From NCBI RefSeq assembly GCF_000208745.1, contig NC_030852.1, forward strand, positions 14,965,380 through 15,029,379: a DNA stretch of 64,000 bases, in the 5' to 3' direction. Made by a program: the position numbers and the translations under genes. Position 1 is the first letter of the stretch. Each line of letters starts with the position of its first letter. The notes under the pieces were generated by a model that was not told the origin of the DNA, did not search any database, and saw only the letters and a list, made by a program, of their open reading frames with translations. Source of the stretch: Theobroma cacao. Its lineage: Eukaryota > Streptophyta > Magnoliopsida > Malvales > Malvaceae. Of this stretch, positions 59,259 through 64,000 are shown in pieces.

Positions 59259-61014
59259 TATGCATAGGAGCATAATGATTAGGGTGTATCTACGCTTCTA
59301 TAATGAAAATACATGATGTATATTATGTATGAGCCATAAGTATGTCTAGTGGTAGATTCTTAGAGTAGAAAATAACTATGAATGATGTGATATGCCTAAA
59401 GATAGTTTGCCTAGGCTAATGATGTTAATATGGAGGTGTACATGATGAATATGTTTAGAAATGCTATATCTGGACTAGCTAATGTTATAAGAATTATGTG
59501 AATTGCTTAGAAGGACTGTCCTAGGCTAAATAATTAATATGTCCATGATTATGTGCTTGAGATGAGAAGACATGATTACGAAGGATTGAATATGTCATAA
59601 TTATGATATAATCAGCTATGATATGATGTGAAATATGTATGTTCCATCCGAGGATGATTCCGGATAAGGTATATTATGAGGCTGAGTGTGTCTATATCCC
59701 CATGATTATGTATTTTTTGCTAGCAGGGATGGTGGTAAGCAAAGATAGTGGTCTCGTCTTGCCTGTGATTCCCACTTGCTATGTGATGATGATTTATGAT
59801 GCCTACAAGGATGGTGGTCTCGTCTCGCTTGTGATTCTCGCTTGTAGTGCTATAATGCCATTCGTTGAAATTATTCTGGATGATGATTATAGACTCCGTT
59901 GTTTGCTTCGACAATGGGGCGTGACATGACTCCATCGTTTGTTGTAGCAATGGGGCATGACATGACATTATGTGTTCTTTGTCGGTTGGCCACCGCACGT
60001 GACCATATTATGTCCAAAGAGAACCACTTTATGCTATGTTATGATGTTGTGAATGTATAGAGTCATGCCATAGGATATGAAATGTATAACATGATATGAT
60101 GTTTTATGAAATGATGATTAAATGCAAAGGTATGATAATGTAAGGTGATGAAACGAAAGCTATGGAGTCTAAGGACTTATGCTTGATGAGGATGTTTATG
60201 AGGTACGCCTGTTAAACACGTGTGTAAATAGCCATATGGTGGACCTGTTCATATGATTTATGAAAGTCGATAGATGGCTATAATGATAATGATAATGATA
60301 GTCAAGATAGAGATAGCCTATTTTATGTGTATAATAATGAGTATGTATGAACACATCATAGGTTGGCTGACAAACGATGATACTATGGTTATGATGGGTG
60401 ATGTTCGAGCTGTCCCCCATAGAGATATGATGATGTTTAGTATTGTATATGTATGTTTAGAGGATATGTTTGGCAACTATCCCTACATAATTACAATTGA
60501 TTTATGCTTTTGTTCACTAAGTATGAGTGTGACTCACCCCTTTTAATTTTATTATGCAGATAAATAGACATTGAGGATCAGGTGGTTTAGCGTTGTTGAT
60601 GTCAGACATGTAATTTTAGCAAATGGTATGCTATCTGCTAGTGATGAATCTTCGGTAAGTCCTAGACGAGTCTTATGCTTCCATAATATATAAAATGGCT
60701 ATGTTTTAGAATGGATTGTGTGGGTATTGTGTCACCCTATATGATGTCATGTAATGGGATGTTTAATAACTTGATGAGTTAGCCAATGCAAGACTATGCA
60801 TATGTTATGTTTAAGACTTGAGCGTTATGACTAGTTGAGGGGATAATGTTGAATATTAAGGATTTAAGATTAGTTAAATGATGTTGGCCATGAGGCGTTT
60901 ATGATTATGAGATATGTAAAAGAGGACTTACTTAAGAAGGTTTCCTCGAGTGTCACGGGCTTGCTTGCCAAGGTCATGCATGTCAATCACAAACCTCGAA
61001 TTTGGGTTACGACA
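59259..61014 (+). mobile_element. Right part of LTR E
   Basis: The sequence after the solo family C LTR up to the LTR end. It has a repeat-rich portion at 59720-59970 and ends in GGGTTACGACA. A T-rich ATTATGCAG at about 60551-60559 looks like a splice acceptor, in line with the other LTR families. No gene is supported. Confidence 0.6.
59720..59970 (+). repeat. Short repeats and dyads in LTR E
   Basis: AAGGATGGTGGTCTCGTCT/GATAGTGGTCTCGTCTTGC pairs are followed by two copies of a unit with CAATGGGGC(G/A)TGACATGAC preceded by GTTTGTTGTAG or GTTTGCTTCGA. Confidence 0.6.
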
Positions 61015-61018
61015 AACT

Positions 61019-61030
61019 TGGTATTAGAGC
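61019..61030 (+). promoter_or_regulatory. Primer-binding site of element E (tRNA-iMet)
   Basis: TGGTATTAGAGC, one mismatch to the initiator methionine tRNA complement, directly after the end of LTR E. Confidence 0.75.
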
Positions 61031-61540
61031 GAACCTAGGTTATAGAGACTCTTAGGTTAGTCTATGTTCGTTAGTGAAGTATGACGAACTAATGTGGAGT
61101 CTTGTTCATACTTTGTGACTGCAGCACAATTCATGCTCTAGAGGTTGCATGTGAGACCTCGACCTCTATAGGCTCGTAACTAGGCATAGACGTAATAACA
61201 CGGGCTGAGGGTAGTTTCATCATTTCCTTAGTAAGCCCCTAAAAGTAAGTTTGAAACAATATTAAGGCCTAAGTAGGCCTACGGCATAAATGAATGATGA
61301 AAATATGGGTAAAATGATGAAAGAAATAAAAATGATGATGATTTCCACGATAAGGGCAAAATGGTCATTTTTCACCTCGGGTCAAAATTTTTAAGTTTTC
61401 GCAAACCCAAGCATTTCTAGACCATTATGGACTTTGTTTCAATGTCAAAAGAGTAAAAAGATTGCATAAAGGATTAGAGGAGAATAAGCTAACTAGTTGA
61501 GGGCATTTTGGTAGTTTAAGTGGAGTGGATAAGCTTGAGC

Positions 61541-61548
61541 TATAAATA
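61541..61548 (+). promoter_or_regulatory. TATA box of family B LTR (copy 4)
   Basis: TATAAATA, about 390 bases into the LTR and about 320 bases before the donor-like site. Confidence 0.6.
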
Positions 61549-62283
61549 TCTCTTTCTTCTAGTAGCTTCTTCATTCTCCAGCAACTTTTCTTCTTCTTCT
61601 TCCTCTTATCTCACGTTACTGTCATCCTCCATGAAAGCTTGATATGAAAGCTCCATAACCTTCCTCAAAATAGCTCTAATTTTCAAGCTTCTGTGCACTT
61701 TTGCATAGAACCCTTGTACTTTTTCACTTTCTCACTTCAAAACCCTTGAAAAATCTTATTTCCATACTTTTTCTCACTAACTAAGTGTTTTAGAGAGAGA
61801 AAGAGGGAGCTTCAATATTAGCTTGAAAGTTTTTGGAAAAAATTTCAAATACAAACTACCAAGGTGAGTAGTGAATTAGAATTGATTTTTAGTGCTGAAA
61901 ATGATTAGTGTTTAGACTTGTGGGTGTTTTGTTAGTTGAGGTTGTTCATTCACTTTAGAGTGATTAGGATAGTGAACATAAATAGCCACCTAAATGGCAA
62001 GAGGAAGCTATCTAAGAGAAAGCTTTTAGAATTTATAAGTATGTGAATTGACATAATGGTGATGCTAATGTGATGGTAGGTTCCAATGAAGGCCCATCGC
62101 CTCATTTGGACCATTAGGGAAGTTAGAGTTGACTAAAAGTTCAACAAAATACCGGTGAGTGAACTTGCATTTCAAAATCGTTTTGGGAGATATAATTGTA
62201 TTTGTATGACACATTTAAATGATTTATTTTAACTTTTCTTTAAAAATGTGTGCTGGGGAACAAGCCCTTGATAAAATATTTTG

Positions 62284-62431
62284 ATGTTGTGAAAATGTGA
62301 AATGTGTAAAAAGACAGACCTATGTGCTCCTATATTGTGTTGATATATGATATATANATGTTGTAGAAAATGTGAAATGTAGTAAAAGACAGACCTATGT
62401 GCTCCTATATTGTGTTGATATATGATATATA
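62284..62431 (+). repeat. 74-bp tandem duplication with an N at the junction
   Basis: 62284-62356 and 62358-62431 are nearly identical (both contain AGACAGACCTATGTGC and end GATATATGATATATA), separated only by one N at 62357. No other family B copy has it. It is probably an assembly joint. Confidence 0.85.
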
Positions 62432-62464
62432 TATATATATAGGAACAATGTTGTGTAATGATAT

Positions 62465-62605
62465 TGACTCGGTTATGTGTGAGTAGGAGTGTGCATAAGC
62501 TGATGCTGACCCGGCTATGTGCGAGTGGGAGTGCGCATAAGCCGATGATGACCCAGTCATGTGCTAGTGGGAGTGCATATGAGCTAATGATGATGGAAGG
62601 GTGTG
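62465..62605 (+). repeat. Tandem hairpin units in family B LTR (copy 4)
   Basis: Three units: GGTTATGTGTGAG, GGCTATGTGCGAG and GTCATGTGCTAG, each followed by GGAGTG and (T/C)GCATAAGC or GCATATGAGC. Confidence 0.78.
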
Positions 62606-62807
62606 CATGATGATTGATATGTATATATATATACATACATAGATATGTGTGTTATCAAAAGCTCATGAATATGGTATGTGGTTGTAATGCATATGAAAAT
62701 TTGACATGTTGAACTTTGGGAATTTATTTATGTTTCATGTTGCTTTTGTCATTTCCATAGGATGGCCTTTTCTTGTGGGAATGGAGACTTTTTCTTAGTG
62801 CTCTGTT

Positions 62808-63130
62808 TCTCGCTGTAGCGAGAAAATTTTTGGAGTTTCTCGTTGTAGCGAGTTCATTCTCGTTGCAGCGAGAAACTCTTTGTTTGGCAAGTTGAATTTC
62901 ACCGCAGCGAGATTCTTTCTTGCTGCAGCAAGAAACTTTTTATCCATTATGCTATCTTGCTGGTTTTTGCCATATTTTTCCATTTCATTTACACCATAGT
63001 TGATCATGGCTCCCAACATTTAGGGGTTTATTTAATTAAGTTTGAAATGAGGAATTTTAGAGAGAAACCCTTGTCCAATTGATAACTTGAGCCCAAATTT
63101 TGCTACAGCGAGAATGAGTTTTCGCTGTAG
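62808..63130 (+). repeat. CTGCAG-type palindrome array in family B LTR (copy 4)
   Basis: Variants TCTCGCTGTAGCGAGA (62808-62823), TCTCGTTGTAGCGAG, TCTCGTTGCAGCGAGA (about 62858-62873), CACCGCAGCGAGA and CTTGCTGCAGCAAGA (about 62919-62933), plus a weaker pair at 63103-63130. Many centres read CTGTAG or TTGCAG, single C-to-T changes. Confidence 0.82.
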
Positions 63131-63923
63131 AGAGGACCCATTGTTTACTTGACTTGAATTGCATGAATGCTATTAAAGTTTTCACTCTTCAAATCCTTTG
63201 TTGAGCATGGACCCTTTCCATCAAGTGATTTACTCATTTGGGGTTCACATGAGGGGTTGTGATAAGAACTAAACCAAAGTGCATTGTTTTAAAGATAAAT
63301 GCATCATGATTTCTTCAAATTTTCCTTATTGTTGCTTGTTACCTTCCTTGTTCACTCATTGGGTTTATACTCACCATTTTCAACTTTATGTTTTCAGATC
63401 AAGAGGCAGTCAGTAACTAGGTCGAGGTGTCCTCATAGACTTGTATCCATTTGTTGGTAGGTATCAATGGCATTCGGTAGCTGCACCTTTGCTATGGTTG
63501 CTTTGCTAGAAGTCTAGAGTCCTTTTTGTTGAACACACGTGCCCTGATGTAAATTGTTAAGACATGTATATATATATCTTAAGCGAATAGATGTTTATAT
63601 TGATTAATGTTGCCATTATGTAATGGCATGGATGACATTATTTTGAATCATATCAATGTGAATATATAGTCAATAGAAAAGTATTGACATACTCATTAGT
63701 GAAAATTACGAAATACGGTTGTAAGAACGAATAATGAAATCAATGAATGGAGTCATGTAAATAGGCTTTCTTGGGCTTAGTGGGCTATGTCCATTGGGCC
63801 CAGGCACTGGTCATGGCTCGAAATTTAGGTCTTGACGTTGCATGACTCCCCAGTTCTGTAATAAACTTGCTCATGATTTTGAATTATGAACTTTGATTAT
63901 GGTTTTACTTTGTCTAGGTAAAG

Positions 63924-64000
63924 ATGTTGCCTAAGACAAGAGTTGACTCAAGGGCTACAACAAAACATGATGACCTCGATGAAACTTCAGTTAGACCTTG
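63924..64000 (+). CDS. Start of element E gag (partial, runs off the window)
   Basis: An ATG at 63924 opens a frame of at least 25 codons (MLPKTRVDSRATTK...) up to the window edge. It lies about 200 bases downstream of the primer-binding site once the solo LTR at 61150-63837 is discounted, which is where a Ty3/gypsy gag normally begins, and the basic, Thr/Arg-rich start fits. Too little is visible to confirm a domain. Confidence 0.4.
   Translation, partial: MLPKTRVDSRATTKHDDLDETSVRP

Larger units (their letters stand above)
49999..61014 (+). mobile_element. 5' LTR of element E, split by two solo LTRs
   Basis: The left terminus is TGTAACACCCCC. The right end is fixed at TTACGACA (61014) by a primer-binding site five bases further on. 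Once the solo LTRs at 50654-53256 and 55468-59253 and one copy of each duplication are removed, about 4.6 kb remain, read as one LTR. The removal sites rejoin smoothly (a pyrimidine-rich leader at the first, AAACTTTTATGC at the second). The part 53600-55130 may itself be another inserted repeat. The flank before 49999 is AACGA; its partner is outside the window. Confidence 0.6.
61150..63837 (+). mobile_element. Solo LTR, family B, TSD TTGCA
   Basis: Begins TGTGAGACCTC and ends CTTGACG (the usual terminal CA is CG). It is flanked by TTGCA at 61145-61149 and 63838-63842. At 2688 bases it has a TATA box at 61541, a donor with GT at 61864, an acceptor ending 63397, hairpin units at 62465-62605 and palindromes at 62808-63130. 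It lies in the leader of element E, between the primer site and gag. Confidence 0.92.

Overview
The window is eukaryotic and almost certainly from a flowering-plant (eudicot) nuclear genome. It is AT-rich, it is dominated by nested LTR retrotransposons of plant types (a Tekay/Del chromovirus, a SIRE/Maximus-like Ty1/copia element, several long-LTR families), and its one ordinary host gene is an apparently intact six-exon plant bHLH transcription factor of the bHLH79 type. The species cannot be fixed from the sequence. There is one 800-base run of N (32645-32644+800, i.e. 32645-33444) and a single N at 62357.

Layout. 1-7025: a fragment of a Tekay-type LTR (family A, minus) inside the tail of another LTR (family B), followed by the 3' internal end, polypurine tract and about 4.1-kb 3' LTR of family C. 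7026-16290: two solo LTRs of family B (7426-10211 and 11070-13928, the second with a perfect target-site duplication, TSD) separated by old copia-like LTR remnants, then anonymous sequence with a diverged tandem duplication. 16296-20642: the host gene, with a perfect G-box upstream and a small tRNA-derived SINE in its last intron. 21604-36082: the 5' LTR, primer-binding site and non-coding interior of element D, split by a complete Tekay chromovirus (23309-34165, TSD GTCTA, coding on the minus strand). 36083-46287: a complete SIRE-like copia element (TSD GATTA) with gag, pol and a third ORF, all broken by stops, inserted in D. 46463-49313: a solo LTR of family A (TSD TAAAG), also in D. 49999-61014: a long LTR (family E), itself split by a solo family B LTR (50654-53256, TSD TTTTA) and a solo family C LTR (55468-59253, TSD ACTTT). 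61019-64000: the primer-binding site of E, another solo family B LTR (61150-63837, TSD TTGCA) and the start of what is probably E's gag.

How it fits together. Nearly everything outside 16.3-20.8 kb is retrotransposon, and at least six insertions can be bounded to the base by 5-bp TSDs. Solo LTRs outnumber complete elements, so LTR-LTR recombination has been frequent. The most unusual recurring signal is that the LTR families carry, in their middle thirds, family-specific arrays of short dyads: CTGCAG-centred palindromes and hairpin units in family B, GTCGAC-centred palindromes in the copia LTRs, GGCC/TAG hairpins in family C, and weaker ones in D and E. In family B these arrays sit inside a predicted intron bounded by a conserved donor and acceptor. 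A second notable feature is an 83-nt GT...AG intron-like insertion exactly between the integrase and chromodomain parts of the Tekay pol.
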